In this document: piece after piece, positions 24,301 to 36,300 of the stretch
Numbering within the stretch: the first letter of the stretch is position 1
How the letters are laid out: every line of letters starts with the position of its first letter
From: Eucalyptus grandis
Lineage: Eukaryota > Streptophyta > Magnoliopsida > Myrtales > Myrtaceae
Direction: 5' to 3'
NCBI RefSeq assembly: GCF_016545825.1
Contig: NC_052622.1
Span: forward strand, 8,251,001-8,315,000
Length of the DNA stretch: 64,000 nt
The notes under the pieces: model-generated
Told to the model about the DNA's origin: nothing
Databases searched by the model: none
Seen by the model: only the letters and a program-made list of their open reading frames with translations
Made by a program: the position numbers and the translations under genes

Positions 24301-25956
24301 TATACAGTCTTTACCCAAACCTTCTTAATGGGTCTCCAAACCATAGAACATTCTTTCTCAAAATGTTCTGAGCTGTTGCACTTAGAACATTTGAGAGCAC
24401 TGTGGCCTACAGGTTTTACAAAGACTTTTTGGAAATTATTTCTATAAAAATCTTTTGTAGGTCTTTGTTTAATTATTTCCTTTACTTTTAGAAAATCAAT
24501 TAGAGAAATGGTTTTAACAATCATTCACAAACCTAATTTGTTAAAGTAAAGTCTTTATGCTGAAAGAATCTTTTCTAATTTCTCAGAACCTATTGAAAAC
24601 CTTTTTGAAATACTTGAAATATCATTTTTAAAAGAGCATTTTCTTTTGAAAGTGAGTCTGCATTTTCTTTCAAAGTAATAATACTTTTATCCAAATTTTC
24701 AACTTTTTCTTTCCAAATAATCTCTTGTTGCTTCAGTGCAGAATTTTCTCTTTTTAGTTCAGAAATCCTCTTGAGAGAGGTTTTGAGACTAAGACACAAT
24801 TCATCAATATATTTAGAGACTTTAGTAGGAATTTTGAAATCACTTACCTCGATTTCACTGCCCGAGTCCGAGTCTGTCTCGAGTTTGAATCTGATTTTGA
24901 TTGTGCCATTAAACAAATATTGACATAATTATCATCACTCTCTTCACATTTGGTATCACTCCAAGTTTCTGCTTTGAGAGCTTTTCTGTATTTCTCAGCT
25001 TTTTCTTTCTTTTTCTTCAATAAGGGACAATTGGGTTTGATGTGTTCATTTTTCTTGCATTCAAAACAAATCACATTTTTATTGGAATCATCATTCTCAA
25101 CTGATTTATTTTGAAACCTTTGAGAACTTTGTTTTTTTAATTGAATCTTCTTTATTTTTTGTTCAGTTTTCTGAACCTTCTTATCATGAGAGCAAGCTCT
25201 TCATCGTCCATATCGTCTTCAGAATCTGTAACATCATAATCATCATTAGATTTTAATGCAATTGATTTTTTTACCGTTGGGATCTTCATCTTCATTGATT
25301 TGCTCCACTTCATAAGACTGAAGAGTGCCAACCAATTCGTCAACAGAGAGTGGCATGATTCTTTGTGTCTCCCTTATTGAGGTCTTTACGTGATTCCAAT
25401 CTTTGGAAAGTCCACGCAGTAGCTTGTTAACCTTCATGGGTCCAGAGATTGGTTGACCTCGATACTCAAGACCATTCACGATTTCTGCAAAACAACTAAA
25501 CATGTCAGTGATAAATTCTCCTGGTTTCATCCTAAATGCTTCATATTGACCGAGTAGAATATCGATTCTTGTTTCTTTCACTCGATCGGTTCCTTCATAG
25601 GTGATGTGCAATCTATTCCAAACTTCTTTAGCTGTTTCACAAGAAGATATTCTATTATATTCAGTAGGAGATAATTCACATTATAAAGAATAAATTGCTT
25701 TTGCATCAAGAGTTTGTCTCTTGGTTATCTCTTCTTGAGTCATCTCGCTGGACTCAATAGTTTCTTTTCCCCTTTCTAAGACTGTTGTAGTTTTAGGAAT
25801 GATTCCTTTGTTTACCACATCCCATTTAAGAGGGTCTTTCGATCTTAAGAATGCCTTCATTTTATTTTTCCATATATTGTATTCCTTCTCATCAAAGTAA
25901 GGCGGTTTGGTGTTACTTTGCCTTTCAACCAAACCTGGAGCCAACATACTAGCCAT
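21330..25956 (-). pseudogene. gag-pol polyprotein of the SIRE-type copia element (broken)
   Basis: The reading starts at 25956 (MASMLAPG) with the gag block 'PPYFDEKEYNIWKNKMKAF', continues at 25611-25246 and has CCHC knuckles at about 25070 (CFECKKNEHIKPNC) and 24420-24360 (CSKCNSSEHFEKEC). Protease follows, with the catalytic DSG at 24183-24191 in 'DSGCSRHMTG', then the pre-integrase block at 24008-23733 ('LWHRKLGHINMKQI'). The integrase is degraded, recognisable by '[16 protein letters not shown]' near 23300. Reverse transcriptase occupies 22624-21698 with '[15 protein letters not shown]' and the active site YIDDI. RNase H runs to about 21330. Stops and frameshifts break it into at least eight pieces, so no functional polyprotein is made. 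Confidence 0.9.
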
Positions 25957-26005
25957 GGATTGTTAACTCTGAAGTAAAAACACTTCAATTTAAATGAGTA
26001 CACGG

Positions 26006-26017
26006 GCTTTGATATCA
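26006..26017 (-). promoter_or_regulatory. Primer-binding site of the SIRE-type element
   Basis: On the minus strand TGATATCAAAGC lies 2 nt inside the 5' LTR. It matches the initiator-methionine tRNA 3' end pattern (TGGTATCAGAGC) with two differences. This identifies the LTR at 26020-26967 as the 5' one. Confidence 0.85.
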
Positions 26018-26019
26018 AT

Positions 26020-26967
26020 TGTGAATGCTAGTATGAGCACCTAGAAGGGGTGAATAGGTGCGAAAACAAACTTTTGTGAAGTACAGAGTAAAAGTTTGCT
26101 TTTAACCTGAGTCTGTTTAATAGTAGACTTTAAAGTAGAAACGAGACTCTAACAATTAAATAAAGTTACGAGTAAAGTAAAAGAATTTAGGGAAGAGAAT
26201 AAGAACACAATGTTTATAGTGATTCGGCTTAATCCAAGCCTACGTCTACTCTCCCGTACTGACAGCCCACCGGCTGGATTTCACTATGAATCAAAAGAGT
26301 CGTTATAGTATCATGTCTTTGATTCCACAGGGTAGAGACTCTGCTACACTTCCTTAAGATCTCACAAATGTATAGACTCTCTTTTGAGTACAAATTTATG
26401 CTCAACAATTGAATTGACAAAGAACGAGGAGCTTCAGACTTTGGAATTTATCTATCGCGCACTCTCTCGAATAACTAGAACGTCTTCCTTATATACTCCT
26501 CCATGCCTTCATACCCGTTGGCACTTTCCAAAGGAGCTCTTCCAATCTATCCGTTGGACAGAATTAATTAGAAAGATCTCGAGTTATTTAAGGAATATGA
26601 CGATAGCCCACCAATCCTGCTCGCTCATACAATCAAGATCTAGGTTTCCATAACTAGAACCTTCCAAGTATATTTCACCAATCAACGGATCTAAATTACT
26701 CGAATAAAAACGAATAATAGATTCCGAGATGCTATATCCAACCGGGAGATCTTCTTTAGTCGATAGAATTAAATCCTTAAAGAAATACTCAACTCTGGAT
26801 AAGTCTTCTTCGACGGTCTAGAAACTGTCAATGAGGGTAGACTTTGAATCTTGAGTCTAGTGATCTGGCGGTCTTCAGACCTTGACGAAAGAGTTTGCAA
26901 GTCTTCAGACTAGGCTGATGGAAATGTTTTGTCAGCTTCAAAATAAATACGAAAGTTTTCTCCAACA
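26020..26967 (-). repeat. 5' LTR of the SIRE-type element
   Basis: 948 bp, TG...CA edges, partner of 17294-18240. The TATA-like TATATAAGG is at 26487-26495 on the minus strand. Confidence 0.92.
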
Positions 26968-28662
26968 CTTTGGCCATCTTAAAGTCAGCCATGTTTGTGC
27001 TCTTTGCTAGCTGTCAAAATTGCGATTACAGCTTATCTCCTTTATAGGTTTTTGCCTAATTTACGTATATGTGTTGCACACACATTTGATGTTCGATATA
27101 GGGTAGTAACTCAGCTACTGTAGAAATCGATCTCTACAATAATTCAAAACAAGAAAAGTAATTGAATAACATATTGTTAATATCAAAAGGCAAACAATTT
27201 TTCAGAACATTACGTTTTGTTGGTCGCTCATGAACGCCCACCATTTCCTATTTATATTATCTCCAAGTCAGTCATTAGATTTTTCAAGAACCAAGACCAA
27301 TTGTCCTTGTTCTCTATTCTCACAATAGTCTAAGCTAATGGAAACATTTGGTTATTCGCATCTCTTCCAATTACGGCCAACAATTCTCCCTTGCACAAGC
27401 CCATCAAAAAACAGCTGTCCAATCTTATAATAGTCCATCTACAACCAAATAAAAATCCTCGTCTGCATGCATCAAAGCACCAAAAAAATATTCGAATTTG
27501 GTCCCACTATCAGGAAGTGGCCTCTCTACGACCTCTACACACACTCTACTTGAAGGGTTTTGCAACCTACACTCCTAAGCATAATCTCACACCTGTTTAT
27601 ACTCCTTACCGTACTATTTAATGAGTATCCTCATCATCTTTTACTTTGATCTTTTGCACAGATTCCTAGATACATTGATGCCTACATGCTCCTTTACCAA
27701 TAGCCTAAACTCAGTACTCTTCATCCCGGGCATCATCTTGATCAGATCGAAGAAATGCTTGGACAAGTATTAATTGAATAAGTATGTTCCTCTTGATAAG
27801 CCCTAATATGGAAAGATCCACTTCTCTTAACAAACGCGTTATAGATCTTCCATGGATAATTGTGCTGTGAACACCTAACTCTTACGAAGCCCTTAGTGTT
27901 TCTAATGAAGTCAATATCCCTTTGTACAACAATAGAGTTCATCAGTATAACTTCCCTAAATTGTTTTGCATCTTAGAATTTCATACATATTGATAAAGTA
28001 GGAAAGGCAACAGATGGATTATAGAAAGGAAACTTACTTTTATTCTATGCACGGTTCATTGATCATCTTCAAGCTTGTCCTGGGAAGTAGTATTCTCAAC
28101 GTTTTTTGTATAATCAGTTTCATTGCCAACAACACTAGCATATACAGCTCCTTCGGCCTCATTTGGAACTTCATCAGTCACTTGCAAAACTGCAAACCTA
28201 TCTAACAAAAACTTCCTTTGTTTTTTCCTTGACTAGTGTAAGCTCCTCATTGTCGTCATCGCTTAAGAAATTTTCAAAAGCAAACACTCTGTCATCATTA
28301 TCACTCGATTCGGCTATGTCCCAATCTAATCCAATAATTGTGACATCACTTATGTAATCGTCACTTTGGTGAACTGTCTCTACGTCACTCTCATTCCCTT
28401 CTTGTCTAACTTGTTGTCCTTCGTCTCTATCCTCAGTACTAGTTTGAACACCATCTCTCCCTTCTCCTACTTGGGTGCTCTTTCCGATATCATCTTCGTC
28501 CTCAGTATCATTATTATACTCGATGGATACTTTTGCTTCTTCGCCATGAAGATAATAGTGTAGGACATTCCTAAAACCATTATCATCTTTTAAGCTTATC
28601 AAACCATCTCTCAAGCCCTTCGCAGGAACACAATATAGTAACTTTTGTACTTTATATGGCAA

Positions 28663-29940
28663 ATAGTTTACATATCCCTAACAAATCTAATATGAGATGC
28701 CTTCTTTATATTAACAAAAATAGTGCTCTTATTTCCCCCCTCATATCACACTAATCCTCCCTAATCGCAAAATCCCCACCGTAACTAATAATGATAGGAA
28801 CATAATCCATTTCTGCAACCAAGGGAAAAAATAATTAACTTTTGAGATCACATTGACAAAGGACAATAGACAATTGCACATGAAGGTCCCTACACTCTCA
28901 TAGACTATATTAAAGAAAAGGGAAGAAATGCACTGGTCATACCATTTACTAGAAAGATGCTCCCACAACAAATAGAGGTCCCTACACTGACAAAATGTCC
29001 CAACGACAGCCACTTTGATTACCTTGCATTCCCTTAAAGTATTGACCAACAGATAGAAGTCTCCATGACAAGCACACGTTCCCATGACACCCATTTCAAC
29101 ACTTCGATGTAAAAAAATGACTAGAGGTTCCCATGACAACCACTCTGAGCCCTAAAAATCGCCCTCGCACATCACATTTCACATTTGACCCCTAAAAATT
29201 GCCCTTGTATATCATAATGCCACATCTGAATCTTAAATCACACATTACAATCGCATAAGAGCCCTAATTTTCCTCCCGCCGATCCATATATTTCAAGGCC
29301 GAGCCTTAAATTATCAATCCGAACCCTTCAATCGCTCTAGCACCGCATTTGAGCCATAAATCACATATCAGAGTACCATCCAAGCCTTATATTTCCCAGA
29401 TAACCCCCACATTTTCCAGTTGAGCTCCATATTTCTTGTCGAAGCCCTAATAGTCAAGTCTAAGCCGTAATTTCATACAACAGGGAAGGGGGAGAAGACA
29501 ACAAACCTAGGCAAGCAATGACAATAAGTGGTGACTGTGAGCGATGACGGCGACTAACAATGGCAGCAGACGACCGACCTGAGGGAGCATGAACGGCGAC
29601 TGTGAACGGCAACAAAGAGAATATTGTGAACGTGAGCGTCATGAGTGTGAACAGAGATGGCCACATCTTGTCCCTAATAATAAGCTAAACAATATCATTT
29701 AGCACAAAGAAAAAATGACGTCGTTTAACTTGGCTAGGTGAGCATGGATGGGGCAATGTTGTTTTTGTTGTCCACGTGTATTTTTTTTTTAAAATATTTA
29801 CCACCTTAGTAAAGTATGTCACCGGAAAATACCTCGTATGCAATTTGGCCGAATTTTCTTGCCATTGACACTTAATTAATGCTTTTTTACTCTACTTTTG
29901 GCACTTAAGTGTGTCTTTCCAAACTTTTGGCGCTCAAGTG
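28663..29940. other. MULE1 5' leader and right subterminal region
   Basis: This lies between the transposase start and the right end of MULE1. Short frames in it (28741-29139, 29460-29666) match no family. The 'aaatgacgtcgtttaactt' and 'cacttaagtg' phrases near 29710-29940 mirror the left subterminal region at 13200-13400. Confidence 0.55.
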
Positions 29941-30110
29941 GCCTCTCGTGAGGCGAAGGGTTCGAACTCCCACATTCTCAGGGGGGTTGGGGTGGGGACG
30001 ATTTAGTTTCAGAAGTAGGTTTCGACTTCCAAGCCTTGCAAAAAGACAGGGCAAAAGTCTAAAAGTGAGTGTTAGAGTAGGAATAGAGTAAGACCGACCA
30101 AAAAAAAAAA
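29941..30110 (+). mobile_element. SINE inserted in the right TIR of MULE1
   Basis: About 170 bp, with an RNA polymerase III B box (GGTTCGAACTCC, 29959-29970) near its left end and a poly-A run at its right end (30099-30110). It is flanked by aagtg (29936-29940 and 30111-30115). Removing it restores the MULE end 'gctcaagtgtcatt'. The A box is missing, so the copy is probably 5'-truncated. Confidence 0.7.
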
Positions 30111-30167
30111 AAGTGTCATTCGGTGCTATGTTTTGGCACTTCAGGTGTCCAGCTCCCCTTACTTAAT

Positions 30168-31347
30168 CTACACTAAGTTAATGGCATGACATATGCCGTA
30201 TCATTTTTTAACATTTTCTTAATAGAACTTTAATACATGTAACATTACTCTTTTATTTTTACTCATGCATAGACGACTTGCGAGACTATTTGCGTAATGG
30301 GAAAGTGACATTTTTCGCAATTTTCTATCTCTAAAATTATCCTTGCATCACACCCTTAACTTCAATTTAAGTATGACGTTAAATTGCTTCATCTGATATC
30401 TCGGGCAGACCTTGGCATCCATTCGATGTAAAATACTTAATTTTTTTTTCTTTTTTAGTCTGACACCCTTAACTATCTACTTACCACTATTTTTAGACAT
30501 AGCCATCTAACCACACGCATTTCTATTGGGGAAGCCGGACACATTGGGTCAAATGCTAGAATCCTTTAGAGTAGGACGCATTTGAGGTTTTATAATTGCC
30601 AAATCTAAAATCCAAACATAATATATATTTATCACTAAGTGCTTTTATTTCTTTCATATTTCCTTGGTTATTTAATTAAATTTTAAAACTTTCAAAAAAT
30701 GCAATCTCATCCTAAAATTAGTCAAATTGGTATAATCAAATCCTTCCGTTAACTCCTCCAATTTATCTGGTGGATGTTGATGTGGCATTCGTAATTAATT
30801 TATCTCTCCTATGTGGCATAAAGTTATTTTCTTCCCCAAATCTTACTTAAATTAGATAAAAAAAATGCTAAAAATGTTATTAAAAAGAACCCCAATTTGA
30901 TCCTTAAAAGGTGAAGATGGAATAACATAAACACAAGCAGCATTGTTGTTGTCTCCGCCAAGTGAAGAATCAAATCGAGAGCTTTTGAGAATCTGTCAAA
31001 ACTTGCAATCTCGGTTGAGTTGGCTGATAAAATCGAAGCAGCGAGACTGTCAGAAAACAAAACAATTTGGAACAATGGAAAAAGCGATCAACATCAAATT
31101 TAATTGAAACTACATGAATTGAAGCAAATATTAGCACCGTCGCTTTTCTCATCGACTACATGTTGCTTGAAAGCGCGCCTTAGCTCATGCTTCTTCTCTT
31201 TTAATGATTAGCATGGTTATGATTAGACTCTAATTTTTACGATTGTTGATCTTATATATTTGCACTTTTTATTTTTTTAATTCAAAGATCAACAACACAT
31301 GAGTTTTAGCAAAAAGATTGTGCTTGTAAATTTAAGCCGATCTATCA
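30168..31347. other. AT-rich non-coding DNA between the two MULEs
   Basis: No gene is supported. The last 150 bp (31200-31347) resemble 6850-6990, the downstream flank of the intact ankyrin exon. Confidence 0.5.
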
Positions 31348-31723
31348 TATTCTAATGGGATAAGTACACTATCGGTGCCAAAAGTTGTGTCCGTCGTTCA
31401 CTTTGGTGCCGAGAGTTTCAATCGGATCACTTAACTGCCAAAAAGTTTGAAAACGCTCACTTCAATGCCAACGCTGATCTAGTTGGCCGGAAATTTGATG
31501 TGGTGGTTTTTTTATTAATATTTGAAGCCGACGTGAATCGCCGAAGAGTACAATCAACATGCAAACAACAAAACGATGCCGTTTAGCATCTTTTCCCCCA
31601 AAATAAGACACCTAAATCCCTAAATTCGACCAGAACCGGAAGTTAAAAACCCTAAATCCCCAATTCGACCAATTCGAGTGCATACTTCGATTTTCTTCCA
31701 AAGTTATTAGCTCACTTTTGCAA

Positions 31724-32166
31724 ATGGAGGGCAGAAGCTTCAGCAGCGGCTCACATTCCTATATAAAAAAAAAAAAAGCGAATTAGGTGGTGAGTGTTAT
31801 TATTATTGTGGGTTACCGAGTCCGAGAAGAACATCTTAGACTCGGTTGAATCCCGAAAGAAGATTCCATGGATGCGGCAGATATAGAGAATGCTCGAAGT
31901 GCAAATATTTCAAATAGGTTGATAGGAAATTCTCTGATCAAGCAACAAAGGTGATCTTAGAGTTACTTGAAGGTTGAAATCAACCTCCATCTATGTTAAT
32001 GGACGAGTTGGAGGATGTCGACTCAATGCAATCTCAAATTAAGGGTTTAACATCTCTGGTCAACCATTTGAAGAGGGAGGTTTCAAGGCTGAAAATGGAA
32101 AGAAACTTTTATCGAGCGTTGATTGTGTTCTTATTCTCTTGGGTAGTTTATTCAAACGTGAAGTGA
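31724..32166 (+). pseudogene. GRF-type zinc-finger accessory protein of MULE2 (decayed)
   Basis: The ATG at 31724 begins 'MEGRSFSSGSHSY', closely like MULE1. After a frameshift at an A-run the GRF core reads 'YYCGLPSPRRTS', 'TRLNPERRFHGCGRY', 'CSKCKYFK' and 'VDRKFSDQATK', with TAG stops where MULE1 has the two conserved tryptophans. The C-terminal half is better kept than in MULE1: an acidic segment, a heptad-like coiled coil ('SLVNHLKREVSRLKMERNF') and a final hydrophobic stretch ('ALIVFLFSWVVYSNV') before the stop at 32166. Together the two copies indicate an ancestral protein of about 140-150 residues with zinc finger, coiled coil and a possible membrane anchor. Its role in the element is not known. 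Confidence 0.72.
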
Positions 32167-33390
32167 GTAATGAGAAGAAGTTTGTATATCTACCATAGTT
32201 GAAAACGTGGAATATGCACTTGTATTGGATTATTTATAAGTAAAATATGTTTTTGGTTTGCTGCAATTTTTGTATATAGCATAAGATTTTGTTGTAATCT
32301 ATGGTAGAAATGGAAGGTTGGAGTTGGAATGTATTAGTTCTGAGCACTTAAAAGTTTTATTATTTAGTTATGTATTGTCAATGTTTGTTTTGGTTAGTTT
32401 TTGCTTCAAATATGATAGTTTGCTGCATTTTTTATTTGGTAATGGTTTGCTGGTTTGCTGCAACTGCAAACCATGGCAAAATGGAATGTGCTTTTAGAAT
32501 GTATTAGTTGTAAGCACTTAAAAGTTTTGTTGTTTAGTTGTGTATTGTCAATGTTTGTTTTGGTTAGTTTCTGCTTCAAATATAATGGTTTATTGCATTT
32601 TTTATTTAGTGATGGTTTGCTGGTTTACCGCAACTGCAAATCATAGCGAAATTAAAGGATGGTGGAAAATTCACGATTGACCATTTCAGTGCTATAAGTT
32701 GTAAATAGTGATCCCTTGAGTGCCAAGTTTTTATAAAAGTGATTTTAAGTGCCAGTTGTGATTACAAAGTGATCACTTATGTTGCACGAGTTTTTTAAAA
32801 AAGAACATGTTAGTTTCAAACATCACTTGACTTGCACCAGTCATGGTGCATCTTGCATCTTGTTGCACCAATGGGGTTGCTGGTGCATCTTCTTATACTA
32901 GCCCATACAAGTGTTGATGTAACCAGATGCACCAACATCCAAAATTGCATATTGTTCTTGCACCAATACATACAACCAGAACCCCACAAATTCATTAGCA
33001 CCCACAACTTCAACCAGCAATAGTATATGTACACATCTAAAAATAATATCGACCTCATAAGAACATTGCACCAACAGCAAAAAAATATATAGCATAACTG
33101 TTATAACTCTCTTGCTAGCATTACTAGTCGAAACAACCAACACAAGAGAAAATAACAAAAACAGCTATTGCCATTGACATTGATTGATTGTTTACAAAAG
33201 AAAAACATGTTTAACTTCACTCCCCAATCACTGAAGGTTCAACACCCTCTTAAAAAAAAAAACAATGGCAATATGTAGGTAGCAACTACCATCAATGATA
33301 TAATATCTAGCACCCTCCTAAAAAAAGAAAACATGAAAAGAGACCATATCTAGCACCACATAAAACGAGACCATGTCCACCACCCTCCAA
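32167..33390. other. MULE2 spacer between the convergent genes, with TIR-like repeats
   Basis: A roughly 180-bp segment occurs twice in tandem (32340-32460 and 32500-32640; 'tgtattgtcaatgtttgttttggttag'). At 32680-32790 are 'agtgatc.cttgagtgcca' units like the terminal ones, matching 14370-14490 in MULE1. No gene is supported. Confidence 0.6.
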
Positions 33391-36300
33391 TCAATCAATA
33401 TGGATAACATCTCGATCTCTTTTTCCTCTTGGAGGTTTGAATTGATTCATAATCCGAGCACTCTTTCGAACTGGATGTATAGGTTCTTTAACTGGGCTTT
33501 CTATCACCTCATTTTTTTTTTTGTCACCCAGGGAACCCCGTACAGCCAACAACCGGCGGGTAAACCCTGGACGACAGGTAGAGTCACCACCACCCTTGCC
33601 TGCCAGGTAAGTCGTGGGTTCCTTTCTTTCAAGGCAGACGATGCCGTGGATCGAACATTGGACCTTTCGTGAGAGGAACCAGCGCTCAACCACCTACGCC
33701 GCCACCACGGGTGGTTCTGTCACCTCATTTTCCTTGTTCTTGACAGCGGCTATTTTTATTCTAACACGTGTCATGTGTTGGTCCATATCATTACTATTGC
33801 TCCCAATTGTTGGCTGAGATGGAACTAGTGTTGGGTTCTTTTTGGATGGTTGTTTTACAGTTATATCAGTTGTCTTCTTCTTTCGAGCACTCTTCTTTGG
33901 CTGCGCCCTTGATTCTTGAGTTGGCCCACCTTGAGAGAGAAGTACCTCCGAAGTTTTCCTAGACTACAAGAACATAACGAAATTGTCAACCAAATGAATT
34001 GAAGTACAACAAATTAAATACATGAGGCCTACAAATCTTACGTTCATTATAATTATTCAAGTATGTTCATCTGTGTAAATCCCATAACCATATTACCTTA
34101 ATTTTTTTTCCAAGAGCCCCTCTTGTTCGCTGTGATGCATCATTTTTAGCATCAACAAATGGGGAAGCAACTTCTGCAACTTGTGCAGTTGCTCGTCTTC
34201 TCACTTGAGAAACACATAACGAATTTAAATTTTAGCCCATAAAAGACAAACACAGCGATGTACAACTTACAGGATATTTTTTTCTCGTTTGCTCAACAGT
34301 GAATTCAGTTATTGTTATTGCTGTTCTACCCATTCCAATCCCTATTCTTGCACTTGAGCCTACAACAAGGCCTATTTTTGGCCATTTAGCAGACCTTATA
34401 ATAATGTACTGTATCAAGATTATGACCAAATACAATGATTTGAATAATTAGACATCTACTCATTTTCATTGTGGGGAACAAATGGAGAAAACTTCTCAAA
34501 TTACAATTGCATGACAGAAGAAAAGCACAAGAGAAGCCATTACACCTGGTCAACCATCAAACTCTATTGAATATGAACTGAAAAGTTACTAAGGAAAATA
34601 TGATACTTACCTTACAGCAGGGCTTTCTGTTTGCCCTTCAGTAGACATTACAGCAGGGCCTTCTATCCTCCCTTCAATAGGCCCAAGAAGAAGCTCTTCA
34701 GTAGGTCATGTCCTTGGCACTAAATCAGCTTGCTGTTGATGCTGCTTTTTCAGTTCATAACCTTTCTTATTGTGTCATTCCTTGCGGCAATAGAAGCATT
34801 TCATCTTTGCCCCAGTCCTACTTATCCTCTGACTTGATGCATCTTCTTGCTACATTCTTTGTCTCCTCTTTGGCCTTCCTATTTGCTTCTTCAATGGCAA
34901 AAGTAGAGAGCTTTCATGATTTGTTGACTCCTAGAATTTGCTGTTCCTGATAGACTGCATCATGAATTGGTATGAAGCAAGGTATGAGATTTTTTTGTAC
35001 CGATCATCTAGGTAATTATCTAGGTTTTCTTGCTTTATTTGAATAGCACAAATGGCATGGGCACAGGGAATTTCATTCAATTGTTAGGCTCGGCATGAAC
35101 ACTTTTTTTTATCCAGGTTAACAGCATACTTATCCTGATTATGAATAATCTCATATCCATTATCTCCATTCCAAACTAGATGGCAGAACCTACTAGCAGT
35201 AATGTTTGCATCAAATCTCTTCACAATCCTAGGGCCACAGTCTCTAGTCCATTTTGTCGCCTCATCTCTTTGCCTATGCAGTCTAGTCATCACCATAACT
35301 CGAATATCATCAAGCACGTTGATGATTGGTTTGCACTTGGCCTCTAAAATTTTGCCATTGAAAGCTTCACCGAGATTGTTATCAATGATATCGCATTTGA
35401 ACTCTTCGCTGAAGAAGGCCCGACACCAGTGCTTAGCTTCTGTCTGGAAAAGTGCATCAAAACATTACTTTGTCAGCTGCAACGATCTTTGTTTAGCTAA
35501 TCTGAAATCAGTTATGTTGGTACTCTTCGCTATTTACTAGAACTATTTATGCAACCTATCTCCTTTGAAATTCCTTGACCAGTTTGCATATATGTGCCTC
35601 GCGCACATTCTATGCTCAACATGGGGCATCAACTCAGCCAATGCAAGAATAAGTCCCTACAAAAATTCAAACCAATAAATACAAGTCAGGAAAAATATGT
35701 AAGTGATTAATATTAGAAGTGAATGAATTAATTGATAATGGAATTACCTTTTGTCGGTCGCTCATGAATGTCCATCCTCCCCCATCGGTTATCTCAAGGT
35801 CAGTCATTTAAATTTTTGAGAAACCAAAACCAAATATCATTATTCTCTATCTTCACCACCACTCAAGCTATCGAAAACATTTGATTATTGGCATCTCTCC
35901 CCATAGCAGCCAACAACTCCCCATTGCATAAACCTTTTAGAAAGCATTCATCCAATCCTATAACTCTTCTACAACCAGCCAAGAAGCTTCATCTGCATGC
36001 ATCAAAACAGATATAAAATCTATCAAATTTAGTCCCAAGATTAGGGAATGGCCTCTCCACAACCTCTACATATACCATACTATATGGGTTTTGAAACATG
36101 CATTCGCCAGCATAATCTCTCTTATCTACGCATATTCTTCCTTAAATCCACCCATCAATATTTTCATCACCCTCATCTTAGCTCTTTTGCATTGATTTCT
36201 TGACACATTAACCTCTAATTACTCCTTCACTAACAGCTGAAATTGAGGACTTTTGATCACAGGCATTGCTTTGATAGTATTGAAAAAATGTTTCGATAAC

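Larger units (their letters stand above)
17294..26967 (-). mobile_element. Complete SIRE-type Ty1/copia retrotransposon nested in MULE1
   Basis: Two LTRs (17294-18240 and 26020-26967) enclose primer site, gag, pol, an envelope-like reading frame and a polypurine tract in the right order on the minus strand. The 5-bp duplication ctttg flanks both ends exactly (17289-17293 and 26968-26972), and the host transposase reading resumes on the far side. The LTRs look about 94% identical in the first 260 bp by hand count, so the insertion is not recent. Domain order (PR-INT-RT-RH) defines Ty1/copia; the gag N-terminus, the 'KVWVPK' gag-pol junction and the extra frame after pol point to the SIRE/Maximus lineage. 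Many stops make it inactive. Confidence 0.92.
15382..28662 (-). pseudogene. MULE1 mudrA-like transposase, split by the SIRE copia element
   Basis: Reading on the minus strand, the N-terminal part (28662-28198) begins 'MPYKVQKLLYCVP' and has an acidic Asp/Glu-rich linker. A MuDR DNA-binding segment follows (27942-27742; 'FVRVRCSQHNYPWKIYNA'). The catalytic MULE domain runs from about 27720 to 26973, is cut by the copia insertion, and resumes at 17283 with 'HWCRAFFTEKIKC', 'NNNISETFNGRI' and 'ARCKPIILML'. Then come the SWIM zinc finger (16868-16912; CSC...IPCPH), a CCHC knuckle (16564-16605; CPYCHEIGHNTKYC) and a basic, low-complexity tail ending near 15382. Stops and frameshifts occur throughout, including a stop at the SWIM tryptophan. 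The protein would have cut and moved the element at its TIRs. The order of domains matches MULE2. Confidence 0.8.
13168..30158 (-). mobile_element. Mutator-like element MULE1, interrupted by a copia element and a SINE
   Basis: The 9-bp duplication ttacttaat flanks the element exactly (13159-13167 and 30159-30167), the size expected for Mutator-like elements. The ends are inverted relatives: the left begins ggcaaaagtatagcac and the reversed right end begins ggggagctggacacc, both followed by 'aagtgc.aaaac' and then several spaced copies of 'cacttaagtgcc'. Without the 9.7-kb copia insertion and the 170-bp SINE it would be about 7.1 kb, close to MULE2 (7.0 kb). It carries a mudrA-like transposase on the minus strand and a GRF zinc-finger gene on the plus strand. 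Both genes are broken, so it cannot move by itself. Confidence 0.88.
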
